Assembly (NCBI GenBank): GCA_023441845.1
Contig: JAEZNF010000077.1
Location: 1-5,217, forward strand
Length of the DNA stretch: 5,217 nucleotides
Reading direction: 5' to 3'
Origin: Bacillota bacterium
Lineage (GTDB): Bacteria > Bacillota > Clostridia > Acetivibrionales > DSM-2933
Below, piece after piece: positions 1 to 5,217 of the stretch (the first letter of the stretch is position 1; each line of letters begins with the position of its first letter). The notes under the pieces are model-generated. The model was not told where the DNA came from, ran no database searches, and worked only from the letters and a program-made list of their open reading frames with translations. The position numbers were made by a program, and so were the translations under genes.

Positions 1-84
1 GTTCAATGAATCAAGGTATATGATGAAAGCGAAAAAATAGGATTGGAAACGAAAAATGTTTTTCGCGAAACGTATAGCTAATGG
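1..84 (+). repeat. Dispersed ~83-bp repeat, copy 1 (left end cut by window)
   Basis: This stretch matches 3735-3818 in the same orientation without gaps: 71 of the first 83 positions are identical. Positions 1-39 differ at one base only and 54-68 are identical; most differences fall in 40-53. The conserved blocks include gcgaaaaa (29-36) and tttttcgc (59-66), which form an 8-bp stem, so the variable part lies in the loop. That pattern suggests a structured RNA or a small palindromic mobile repeat rather than a gene. The match begins at base 1, so this copy may extend further left outside the window. It lies upstream of the infC promoter and its function is unknown. Confidence 0.7.
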
Positions 85-135
85 TTGTAGTTTTGAAATT
101 CTGATATTATGATTTGTGTTTTTTTATAGAAGTAC

Positions 136-165
136 TTGACAAGATAAATTTTTATCTGATATTAT
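136..165 (+). promoter_or_regulatory. Sigma-A-type promoter of the infC operon
   Basis: A perfect TTGACA (-35) lies at 136-141 and TATTAT (-10, five of six consensus bases) at 160-165, separated by 18 bp. Transcription would start near 172 and produce a leader of roughly 185 nt before infC. The spacer contains an inverted repeat, agataaa-tt-tttatct (142-157), which could be an operator or chance in AT-rich DNA. A second copy of the -10 context (ctgatattat) lies at 101-110 without a convincing -35. Confidence 0.75.
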
Positions 166-171
166 ATACAA

Positions 172-303
172 GGAAATGAAGAAGAAGTCATCCACTTCTC
201 ACCTTACGGATTTAATTTGTTAAGGTTATATAGTGATAGTTTCAGTTAACATTTAACTTCGCTAATTATTCAAGTGGATTGATTATATTCGATCCACTTT
301 TTT
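172..303 (+). promoter_or_regulatory. infC-operon leader, L20-type transcription attenuator
   Basis: The untranslated leader contains an 8-base segment, atccactt, at 190-197 that is repeated exactly as the 3' arm of the terminator (292-299). It can therefore pair with aagtggat (272-279) and prevent the terminator forming. The same segment can be sequestered locally, as 183-188 pairs with 194-199 in a 6-bp hairpin with a 5-nt loop. The antiterminator helix would enclose two further hairpins: 201-206/221-226, and 231-236/259-264 stacked on 244-249/253-258. In Firmicutes the infC-rpmI-rplT leader is known to be bound by L20, which represses the operon by favouring termination. The position and architecture here agree with that family; L20 binding itself is inferred. 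Confidence 0.75.
272..303 (+). terminator. Attenuator terminator in the infC leader
   Basis: Bases 272-282 pair with 289-299 in an 11-bp stem with one G-U pair and a 6-nt loop, followed by a T run through 303. It lies 55 nt before the infC start, so it ends transcription prematurely unless the 272-279 arm is captured by 190-197. Confidence 0.85.
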
Positions 304-344
304 AGTTTTATTATTTACCGTGTATTATTGTTTAAAACCAAGAC

Positions 345-361
345 GGAGGTGTTTAGTTATT
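345..361 (+). promoter_or_regulatory. infC ribosome binding site with ATT start codon
   Basis: GGAGGTG at 345-351 is followed seven bases later by ATT (359-361), in frame with IF3. No ATG, GTG or TTG sits at a suitable distance: the upstream GTG at 320 would put this Shine-Dalgarno inside the gene, and the TTG (374) and ATG (377) lie more than 20 nt beyond it. AUU is the known start of infC in E. coli and bacilli. IF3 rejects initiation at this codon, which gives translational autoregulation. Confidence 0.88.
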
Positions 362-874
362 AGCAAAGAAGAATTGATGATCAATGAGGAAATACGAGAT
401 AAGGAAATCAGATTGATTGATGCCGATGGGACTATGCTCGGTATTATGTCGTCCAAGGATGCACAAAAGCTTGCAAATTCAAAGAATCTGGATCTTGTAA
501 AAATAGCTCCACAAGCAACTCCGCCAGTGTGCAGAATAATGGACTACGGTAAATATATGTTTGAGCTTGCTAAAAAAGAAAAAGAAGCCAGAAAGAATCA
601 AAAAGTTATTAGTGTTAAAGAAGTTAGAATTTCAGCTAGTATAGAAGATCACGATTTTAACTTTAAAGTCAAAAACGCGTATAAGTTTTTAGAAGATGGA
701 GATAAGGTTAAGGTCAGTGTTAAATTCAGGGGTAGAGAAATGAACTACACCTCATTGGGAGAAGAAGTACTTAGTAAATTTGCTGAAGCAATAAAGGATG
801 TTGGAACTGTCGAAAGGAAACCTAAGCTTGAAGGTAAGAGTATGATAATGATTCTTAACCCGAAGCAGCAATAA
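359..874 (+). CDS. infC: Translation initiation factor IF-3 (ATT start)
   Basis: IF3 binds the 30S subunit, keeps it apart from 50S and checks the start codon and initiator tRNA. From the ATT start the protein has 171 residues, the normal family length. The N-terminal domain (about 9-78) begins with the typical INEEIRDKEIRLID stretch and contains the family signature PPVCRIMDYGKYMFE (about 55-69). A lysine-rich linker helix (KKEKEARKNQK) joins it to the C-terminal domain (about 84-168), which has the expected KEVRISASIEDHDF and VKFRGREM segments. It is the first gene of the operon, 23 bp ahead of rpmI. Control is probably double: leader attenuation by L20, and AUU-dependent autoregulation by IF3. 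The family assignment is secure; the start codon is inferred from the ribosome binding site. Confidence 0.97.
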   Translation: MSKEELMINEEIRDKEIRLIDADGTMLGIMSSKDAQKLANSKNLDLVKIAPQATPPVCRIMDYGKYMFELAKKEKEARKNQKVISVKEVRISASIEDHDFNFKVKNAYKFLEDGDKVKVSVKFRGREMNYTSLGEEVLSKFAEAIKDVGTVERKPKLEGKSMIMILNPKQQ

Positions 875-897
875 AGAATTAAGGAGGAAGAAAATCA

Positions 898-1095
898 ATG
901 CCTAAGATTAAAACTCATAGTGCTTCCAAAAAGAGATTTAATTTAACAGCAACAGGTAAAGTAAAAAGAGCTAAGGCTTATAAGAGCCATATCTTGAATA
1001 AGAAAACGACTAAGAGGAAAAGAAACCTGAGAAAATCAACAGTTGCGTCGCCTGCTAATGCACCGACTATTAAAATGTTGATACCATACAAGTAA
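898..1095 (+). CDS. rpmI: 50S ribosomal protein L35
   Basis: This is a small, highly basic protein of the large ribosomal subunit that contacts 23S rRNA. Its 65 residues match the family's usual length. It opens with the typical [14 protein letters not shown] and continues with the conserved [15 protein letters not shown] and KRKRNLRKS segments. A strong Shine-Dalgarno, aaggagg (881-887), precedes the ATG. It sits between infC and rplT in the standard order, 17 bp before rplT, and is surely cotranscribed. Nothing in it is unusual. Confidence 0.97.
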   Translation: MPKIKTHSASKKRFNLTATGKVKRAKAYKSHILNKKTTKRKRNLRKSTVASPANAPTIKMLIPYK

Positions 1096-1112
1096 GAGGG
1101 AGGATTTGAAGC

Positions 1113-1463
1113 ATGTCAAGAGTAAAAGGTGCGGTTAGAACCCGTGCAAGACATAAAAAAATACTGAAACTTGCAAAAGGTTATTTTGGTGCAAAGAGCA
1201 AGCTTTTTAGGTTGGCGAATCAGGCTGTAATGAAGTCTCTGGTCTATGCATACAGGGATAGGAGAGCAAAAAAGAGAGATTTCAGGAAGCTCTGGATTGC
1301 TCGAATCAATGCCGCTGCAAGAGTAAACGGAATGTCATACAGCAGATTCATGGATGGCTTGAAGAAGTCCGGAATCGAATTAAATAGAAAAGTTTTGGCT
1401 GATATGGCTGTTAACGATGCAGATGCATTTGCAAAATTAGTAGAGAAAGTTAAAAACAAATAA
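1113..1463 (+). CDS. rplT: 50S ribosomal protein L20
   Basis: L20 is an early 23S rRNA-binding assembly protein of the large subunit and, in Firmicutes, the repressor of its own infC-rpmI-rplT operon. The 116 residues match the usual length of about 115-120. The basic N-terminal tail ([21 protein letters not shown], about 8-28) is followed by the helical RNA-binding domain with the family signature [18 protein letters not shown] (about 53-70). GGGAGG at 1098-1103 lies nine bases before the ATG. It is the last gene of the operon, followed at once by a strong terminator. Its presence makes the L20-type leader at 172-303 functionally coherent. Confidence 0.97.
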   Translation: MSRVKGAVRTRARHKKILKLAKGYFGAKSKLFRLANQAVMKSLVYAYRDRRAKKRDFRKLWIARINAAARVNGMSYSRFMDGLKKSGIELNRKVLADMAVNDADAFAKLVEKVKNK

Positions 1464-1474
1464 TTTTAATTGTA

Positions 1475-1508
1475 AATAAGGGGCTCAATAGAGCTCTTTA
1501 TTATTTTT
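1475..1508 (+). terminator. Intrinsic terminator after rplT
   Basis: Bases 1475-1486 pair with 1491-1502 in a 12-bp stem including two G-U pairs, closed by the tetraloop aata, and a T run follows at 1504-1508. It starts 12 nt after the rplT stop codon and should end most infC-operon transcription. Confidence 0.85.
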
Positions 1509-1523
1509 AGCGGCTTTTATTAT

Positions 1524-1588
1524 TAGTGGCTATTTCTTGAAGAGAAATCGGCCAAAAGCGAGGGCATCGATGGCCCCGAGCTTTTGAG
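1524..1588 (+). repeat. Tandem structured element, unit A
   Basis: This is the first of two adjacent ~65-nt units sharing one layout: tagtg, a hairpin, AAAAG, then a second hairpin closed by CTTTT. In unit A, ggc (1528-1530) pairs with gcc (1551-1553), and atttctt (1532-1538) pairs with gagaaat (1542-1548) around a GAA loop. Then aaaagc (1554-1559) pairs with gctttt (1580-1585), facing GA steps sit at 1560-1561 and 1578-1579, and gggc (1562-1565) pairs with gccc (1573-1576). The second hairpin resembles a terminator with a short T run. Unit B keeps this fold while changing bases on both sides of the stems, which indicates selection on structure. I do not recognise a named RNA family. Confidence 0.65.
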
Positions 1589-1654
1589 TAGTGTCCATTT
1601 CCCGAAGGGAAATCCGGCAAAAGTCGAGAGGGTCTCGACGGCGCCGAGACTTTT
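1589..1654 (+). promoter_or_regulatory. Tandem structured element, unit B, with alternative hairpins
   Basis: Unit B repeats the layout of unit A. Here gtc (1593-1595) pairs with ggc (1616-1618), atttccc (1597-1603) pairs with gggaaat (1607-1613) around the same GAA loop, and aaaagtc (1619-1625) pairs with gactttt (1648-1654), again followed by facing GA steps (1626-1627, 1646-1647). Unlike A, it offers two other strong helices that exclude each other. One is gtcgaga/tctcgac (1623-1629/1633-1639, 7 bp). The other is gtctcg/cgagac (1632-1637/1645-1650), followed by a T-rich tail. Such a switchable pair about 30 nt before a start codon is typical of attenuators and riboswitches. The ligand or factor, if any, is unknown. 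Confidence 0.6.
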
Positions 1655-1658
1655 ATTT
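1632..1658 (+). terminator. Possible attenuator terminator before the methyltransferase gene
   Basis: gtctcg (1632-1637) pairs with cgagac (1645-1650) in a 6-bp GC-rich stem with a 7-nt loop, followed by ttttattt. The hairpin competes with two other helices formed by the same bases in unit B. It ends 23 nt before the start codon at 1682, so it could set how much transcription enters the downstream gene. Confidence 0.5.
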
Positions 1659-1681
1659 ATGCATTATTGTGGAGTGATGTT

Positions 1682-2482
1682 ATGAATATAATTACAAGCG
1701 GTCAAAATCCTGTAGTTAAGGAAATAAAGGCTTTGGCAAATAAAAAATACAGGGAAGAAAAGAAGCTGTATTTTATTGAAGGTATAAGGTTCATTGAAGA
1801 AGCTTTTAAGGAAAATGCGCATATTGAAAAAATACTGATATCGGAAAAGCTTGCATCTAATAAAGGAGGGGAGGAAGTCCTCGCTAAAATCAATGCATCA
1901 GGGTGTAACACATATATGCTTAATGAAAAGCTTTTTAAAGAGATCTCCGAGACTGAAAACCCGCAGGGGGTTTTGGCTGTTTTAAAAACCAAGCAGTATA
2001 GCTTTTCCAATATAATCAGGGAGAATAACTTTTTGTTGATTCTTGAGTCCATTCAAGATCCGGGAAATATGGGTACCATTATACGGACGGCCGACGCTGC
2101 CGGAGTAACAGGTATTGTTATGTCGAAGGGCTGCGTTGATATATACAATCCAAAGGTTCTAAGGTCTACCATGGGCTCGATTTTCCGTGTTCCGATTTAT
2201 ATGAGTGAAAATCTCCGCGAAACCATAGATTCTATAAAGTTAAGGGGAATGAAAGTATACGCTGCACATTTAAAAGGTAGGATCAATTATTTCGAGGCTG
2301 ATTTAAAAGGAAATACAGCTGTTATTATAGGCAATGAGGCTAATGGGATAAGTGATATGGCTGCCGGATGCTCCGATGAACTGCTAAAAATACCTATGTT
2401 CGGCACGGTAGAATCACTTAATGCTTCTGTTGCAGCAAGTATATTGATGTATGAGGCTGTCCGTCAGAGAATAAAAAATTAA
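1682..2482 (+). CDS. TrmH/SpoU-family RNA 2'-O-methyltransferase
   Basis: This is probably an S-adenosylmethionine-dependent 2'-O-ribose methyltransferase acting on rRNA in the cytoplasm; the exact nucleotide cannot be told from sequence. The 266-residue protein has an N-terminal substrate-binding domain (about 1-105, with YFIEGIRFIEE at 30-40). A SPOUT-class catalytic domain follows with all three family motifs: motif 1 LESIQDPGNMGTIIRTADAAG around 121-141 (N129, R135), motif 2 IIGNEANGIS around 215-224 (E219), and motif 3 IPMFGTVESLNASVA at 237-251 (S245, N247). The ATG at 1682 is chosen because GGAG at 1671-1674 lies seven bases upstream; a TTG at 1667 overlaps that site. A TrmH-family gene directly after rplT is a common Firmicutes arrangement, though pheST, which often follows, is absent. 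The tandem structures at 1524-1654 are its 5' region. Confidence 0.93.
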   Translation: MNIITSGQNPVVKEIKALANKKYREEKKLYFIEGIRFIEEAFKENAHIEKILISEKLASNKGGEEVLAKINASGCNTYMLNEKLFKEISETENPQGVLAVLKTKQYSFSNIIRENNFLLILESIQDPGNMGTIIRTADAAGVTGIVMSKGCVDIYNPKVLRSTMGSIFRVPIYMSENLRETIDSIKLRGMKVYAAHLKGRINYFEADLKGNTAVIIGNEANGISDMAAGCSDELLKIPMFGTVESLNASVAASILMYEAVRQRIKN

Positions 2483-2489
2483 TCCGTAC

Positions 2490-2511
2490 ATATTCATAAT
2501 AATATGAATAT
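2490..2511. repeat. Inverted repeat between methyltransferase and aminotransferase genes
   Basis: atattcata (2490-2498) pairs with tatgaatat (2503-2511) in 9 bp with a 4-nt loop inside the 48-bp gap. No T run follows, so it is a poor terminator. It could be an operator or an mRNA-processing hairpin, or arise from the AT-rich composition. Confidence 0.4.
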
Positions 2512-2530
2512 TAAATGACGGAGGCAATAT

Positions 2531-3691
2531 ATGAAACAGGCCAGACGGCTGGATAATGCACCGCCCTATTTATTTGTAGAAATTGAAGATAGTATTCAAA
2601 GGGCTCTTGCAAAAGGTATAGATGTAATAAACCTTGGAATAGGAGATCCTGATACACCTACTCCTGATTTTATTGTAAATAAAATGACGGAAGCCCTAAA
2701 GGAACCAAAATATCACCGCTATCCAGAGTATGATGGGAGTATTGAGTTTAGAGCAGCTGTGGTTTCTTACTATAAAAGAAGGTTTGGGGTGAGGCTGGAC
2801 CCTGAAACCGAGGTTGTAGCCTTGCTGGGCTCAAAGGAAGGCATTGCACATATGTTTTTTGCCCTGGTCAATGACTGTGATTTTACTCTGGTACCCGATC
2901 CGCAGTATCCGGTTTATCAACTGGCTACTTCTTTAACAGGCGGAGTTCCTTTTCACATGCCGTTAAAAGCGGAAAATAATTACTTGCCGGATTTTTCGAT
3001 TATTCCCAAAGAGGTAGTCAAAAGAAGCAAGATAATATTCTTGAATTATCCCAATAACCCGACAGGAGCAGTGGCGGGATTAGAGTTCTACAGGACGGCT
3101 GTGGACTTTGCCTCTAAAAATGATATAGTTGTCTGCAATGACAATGCATATTCCGAGTTTACTTTTGACGGTATAACTGCTCCAAGTATCTTACAAGCCG
3201 AAGGAGCTATGGATATAGCAGTTGAATTCCATACACTATCGAAATCCTACAACATGACAGGCTGGAGGATTGGCTATGCTGTAGGTAATAAGGAAGCCAT
3301 ATCAAAGCTTAAAAAGATGAAGAATAACGTAGACTCGGGAGTTTTTACCGCTATACAGGAAGCAGCTATTGAAGCTTTAGAACACGGGGATGGATTTGTA
3401 CAGGATATGAGGGAGCTGTATAGGAAAAGAAGAGACCTGGCAATAACCAAACTTAAGCAGATAGGGTGGGATTTTTCAGTCCCTCAGGGAACTTTTTATG
3501 TTTGGGTAAATGTTCCTGAGGGCTATACGTCAAAAGGTTTTACAACCATGCTGCTTGATAAGGCAGGGGTTGTGGCCGCACCAGGCAGTGGCTATGGCAG
3601 CTGCGGAGAAGGCTACTTCAGAATTTCACTGACGGTAGGCGAAGACCGTATAAACGAAGCGTTTTCCCGAATAGGCAACCTGAAAATATAG
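2531..3691 (+). CDS. dapL: Class I/II aminotransferase, probable LL-diaminopimelate aminotransferase
   Basis: This PLP-dependent enzyme most resembles LL-diaminopimelate aminotransferase, which makes LL-diaminopimelate from tetrahydrodipicolinate and glutamate for lysine and peptidoglycan. Its 386 residues fit that family. Fold-type I landmarks are in order: INLGIGDPDTPTP (33-45), the phosphate-contacting GSKEG (100-104), NYPNNPTGA with N176 (172-180), D204 and Y207 in NDNAYSEF, the PLP lysine K238 in TLSKSYNMTGWRIGY (235-249), and the carboxylate-binding R364 in FRISL. GGAGG at 2520-2524 lies six bases before the ATG. It is 48 bp after the methyltransferase gene on the same strand with no clear terminator between, so cotranscription is likely. 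Related aminotransferases for aspartate, alanine or aromatic substrates share these motifs, so substrate and symbol are less certain than the family. Confidence 0.75.
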   Translation: MKQARRLDNAPPYLFVEIEDSIQRALAKGIDVINLGIGDPDTPTPDFIVNKMTEALKEPKYHRYPEYDGSIEFRAAVVSYYKRRFGVRLDPETEVVALLGSKEGIAHMFFALVNDCDFTLVPDPQYPVYQLATSLTGGVPFHMPLKAENNYLPDFSIIPKEVVKRSKIIFLNYPNNPTGAVAGLEFYRTAVDFASKNDIVVCNDNAYSEFTFDGITAPSILQAEGAMDIAVEFHTLSKSYNMTGWRIGYAVGNKEAISKLKKMKNNVDSGVFTAIQEAAIEALEHGDGFVQDMRELYRKRRDLAITKLKQIGWDFSVPQGTFYVWVNVPEGYTSKGFTTMLLDKAGVVAAPGSGYGSCGEGYFRISLTVGEDRINEAFSRIGNLKI

Positions 3692-3699
3692 TGGTTATA

Positions 3700-3740
3700 T
3701 TGAACGCGCAAAAGAATTTCATAAAGTGTCGCACGTTCAA
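3700..3740. repeat. Inverted repeat after the aminotransferase gene
   Basis: ttgaacg (3700-3706) is the exact reverse complement of cgttcaa (3734-3740), and after one A-C mismatch two more pairs form (3708-3709 with 3731-3732), leaving a 21-nt loop. The right arm overlaps the first bases of repeat copy 2, so the hairpin may be part of the repeat unit. No T run follows. Copy 1 begins at the window edge exactly where the right arm would start (gttcaa), so its left arm cannot be checked. Confidence 0.45.
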
Positions 3741-3818
3741 TGGATCAAGGTATATGATGAAAGCGAAAAAATAAAATTAGAAATTTTAAATGTTTTTCGC
3801 GAGACATATAGTTCATGA
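3735..3818 (+). repeat. Dispersed ~83-bp repeat, copy 2
   Basis: This stretch matches positions 1-84 in the same orientation, with 71 of the first 83 positions identical. The 8-bp stem arms gcgaaaaa (3763-3770) and tttttcgc (3793-3800) are fully kept, while the bases between them are the most diverged part. It lies 43 bp after the aminotransferase stop codon in otherwise non-coding DNA. It may be a small non-autonomous element or a structured RNA present in several genomic copies; the window alone cannot decide. Confidence 0.7.
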
Positions 3819-3849
3819 AGAAAAAAAGTATGATATATATTTTTTATTA

Positions 3850-3905
3850 CAGCTGATATTTTAAGCGGGAAGCCATATAATCCTGCTAAAATATCGGCTG
3901 CTTTT
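3850..3905 (+). terminator. Long hairpin, probable terminator of the plus-strand genes
   Basis: Bases 3850-3863 pair with 3887-3900 in 14 bp with one G-U pair. After a single bulged A, 3865-3870 pairs with 3881-3886, giving about 20 bp closed by a 10-nt loop. On the plus strand cttttgg follows, a short T run. On the minus strand the sequence after the stem is A-rich, so it suits plus-strand termination better. It lies between two convergent genes, about 160 nt past the aminotransferase stop and 57 nt from the lipoprotein gene's stop. Confidence 0.55.
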
Positions 3906-3956
3906 GGTAATCACTATAATAAATCAATGTAAAGTTATAATCATGAATCATAGGGC

Positions 3957-5217
3957 TTATTTTTTCAGGGAATTTTTTAAAATTTCTATATCTTTCCCAT
4001 ATGTATCCTTGATCTTTTGTTCGATATCAATTAATGCTTGCTCATCGCTCTTTTCTCTATAAGTGTACTCGTAATAGGTCTGTATTTCTGTATGCAAAAA
4101 CTCCTCCAGCTTTCTGTCCAAAGGTGTACAGTATGCCAGGGGTATTTTCTTTCTCAACTCAGAGTATAGCTTTTGAGATTCCTGACCGCCAAGAAACGCG
4201 CTCTTATTATTTATTAATTTGCTGAAGTTTTTTTGATCACCTTCGACAATTGTTTTTACAAGTTCCCAGGCAAGCTCCTTGTGCTTGCTGTTCTTCGAAA
4301 TTGCAAGGGCAGGAGTTCCGTCTACCGCATATATCCCAAACGGGAGCCTCGTTGCACGCCACTTACCTTTTGTATTGGGCGCCCATGATTCTAAATTAAA
4401 TTCTCCCCAAGATCCCAGATAGACCATGGCAATTTTGTTGTTTCTGATTGCTTCATGCCCGTTCTCTTCCCAAATGTTTATATAGGATGCCAAATTATCG
4501 GCTTTTATTGTTCTTATTGCCGAAAGCATTTTTGCGTAACCCGGGGTGTTGCGTACGAAATTCATATTTTTGTCGAAGATACCCATTTCATAACTGTAAA
4601 TATTCATGGGTTCATTGTTCCACGGAATAATCCATTTATCATGTTTCTTAAGCTCTCTTGCCATATTGAGCCAGTTATCTGGATTTTCCATAAATACGGC
4701 AAGCTTTTCAGGGTCGGTAGGAAACCCATATTGAGCCAGAATATCTTCGCGGTAGTATGTTACACGAGGCGAATGGGTTAAAGGAAGAGCAAGAAGTTTT
4801 GTGCCGTCTAAAGATTTGGTCCAACTCAGCTGATGGGCCTGGAATTTATCCAATATAGTTCCGGCGTTATAGGGAGGCTGCAATAGGTTCTCAAAACCGT
4901 CGATAAAATTAAATTGTCCCATTTGAGATTTTTCAATGTTTATGATATCCGCACCGTTGTCAGACAACAAATCATCCAGAATAATATCCGTACTATAACG
5001 GTCTTTTTTTATAAAATTTAATTTTACTTCTGGGTGAGCCTTTCTAAAACCTGCTGTATATGAGTCCAACGCTGATTCGCCATTATCTAAAATGTTGATT
5101 GTGACATCAGCTTCTGAAGATTTTTTTTCATGATTACCTGGGGTGTTTGTTGGAACATTGTTTGATGCTGTGTTTATATCGCTATTAACGCATGACAGCA
5201 GCAGGAAAGGTATTAGC
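3957..5217 (-). CDS. ABC transporter solute-binding lipoprotein, sugar-type (5' end outside window)
   Basis: This is an extracellular substrate-binding protein of the family 1 (sugar/oligosaccharide) type, which would hand ligand to a membrane ABC permease. The frame stays open to the right edge, giving 419 visible residues. Reading starts in a signal peptide, LIPFLLLSC, whose LLSC is a lipobox: the cysteine at visible residue 9 (5190-5192) would be lipidated and anchor the protein outside the membrane. A Ser/Asn/Thr/Pro-rich linker follows to about residue 36. Then come a beta strand (VTINIL) and family-typical segments such as FRKAHPEVKLNFI, LPLTHSPRVTYYREDILAQYGFP, IAMVYLGSWGEF and PALAISKNSKHKELAWELVKTI. 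An internal TTG at 5069 is not the start, because the upstream codons encode the lipobox and linker. Permease genes are not in the window and the ligand is unknown. No minus-strand terminator is obvious after the stop. Confidence 0.88.
   Translation of the reverse strand, partial: LIPFLLLSCVNSDINTASNNVPTNTPGNHEKKSSEADVTINILDNGESALDSYTAGFRKAHPEVKLNFIKKDRYSTDIILDDLLSDNGADIINIEKSQMGQFNFIDGFENLLQPPYNAGTILDKFQAHQLSWTKSLDGTKLLALPLTHSPRVTYYREDILAQYGFPTDPEKLAVFMENPDNWLNMARELKKHDKWIIPWNNEPMNIYSYEMGIFDKNMNFVRNTPGYAKMLSAIRTIKADNLASYINIWEENGHEAIRNNKIAMVYLGSWGEFNLESWAPNTKGKWRATRLPFGIYAVDGTPALAISKNSKHKELAWELVKTIVEGDQKNFSKLINNKSAFLGGQESQKLYSELRKKIPLAYCTPLDRKLEEFLHTEIQTYYEYTYREKSDEQALIDIEQKIKDTYGKDIEILKNSLKK

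Noticed and set aside
101..110. Second promoter using the duplicate ctgatattat
   Set aside because: No -35 hexamer lies at a suitable distance upstream, so it is probably chance or an inactive duplicate.
320..358. GTG at 320 as the infC start, adding 13 residues
   Set aside because: It has no ribosome binding site of its own, would place the strong GGAGG inside the gene, and the added residues are not typical of IF3.
1244..1459. Minus-strand open frame inside rplT
   Set aside because: It is antisense to a certain ribosomal protein gene and shows no recognisable domain or ribosome binding site.
1554..1585. Kink-turn in the second hairpin of unit A
   Set aside because: The facing GA steps suggest tandem G-A pairs, but the three-nucleotide bulge needed for a standard kink-turn is not present.
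1524..1654. CRISPR array
   Set aside because: Only two units occur, directly adjacent without spacers, and they vary in sequence while keeping stems.
1667..1681. TTG at 1667 as the methyltransferase start
   Set aside because: It lies just before and overlapping the likely Shine-Dalgarno for the ATG at 1682, which is well spaced.
1702..2052. Minus-strand open frame inside the methyltransferase gene
   Set aside because: It is a shadow of a well-supported gene with no motif of its own.
3736..3774. Short peptide ending in SRYMMKAKK and a stop, encoded by both repeat copies
   Set aside because: Both copies end in a stop (TAG or TAA), but there is no ribosome binding site or clear start, and conservation continues past the stop in a hairpin pattern, so structure explains it better.
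4448..4781. Two overlapping plus-strand open frames inside the lipoprotein gene
   Set aside because: They are antisense to a coherent solute-binding protein sequence, and their translations look like noise.
5069..5071. Internal TTG as the start of the solute-binding protein
   Set aside because: The frame continues upstream through a linker to a clear lipobox cysteine, so the real start lies beyond the right edge.

Overview
The window looks like a piece of chromosome from a low-GC, Gram-positive anaerobe of the class Clostridia, perhaps close to the cellulolytic clostridia. This rests on AT-rich DNA, strong GGAGG-type ribosome binding sites, the infC-rpmI-rplT order with an L20-type attenuator leader, a TrmH/SpoU methyltransferase directly after rplT, and a DapL-type aminotransferase. 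The species assignment is inference.

Layout: 1-84 is one copy of an ~83-bp dispersed repeat whose second copy lies at 3735-3818. A sigma-A-type promoter (136-165) drives a ~170-nt structured leader ending in an attenuator terminator (272-303). Then come infC (359-874, unusual ATT start), rpmI (898-1095) and rplT (1113-1463), closed by an intrinsic terminator (1475-1508). Positions 1524-1654 hold two tandem ~65-nt units that fold into the same architecture. Their stems differ by compensating base changes, and the second unit can form two mutually exclusive hairpins, one of them a terminator just before the next gene. A TrmH-family rRNA methyltransferase (1682-2482) and a class I aminotransferase resembling LL-diaminopimelate aminotransferase (2531-3691) follow on the same strand. 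The gap 3692-3956 holds a small inverted repeat, the second repeat copy and a long terminator-like hairpin. Convergent on the minus strand is a solute-binding lipoprotein of a sugar-type ABC transporter (3957-5217). It is open at the right edge, with its lipobox visible but its start codon outside the window.

How the genes fit: infC, rpmI and rplT supply initiation factor IF3 and ribosomal proteins L35 and L20. The leader is of the kind at which L20 represses its own operon. The methyltransferase probably modifies rRNA, so the first four genes form a translation block. The aminotransferase (lysine/peptidoglycan precursor synthesis) and the lipoprotein (nutrient uptake) are functionally separate. 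The most unusual parts are non-coding: the tandem paired structures before the methyltransferase gene and the dispersed repeat flanking the whole block.
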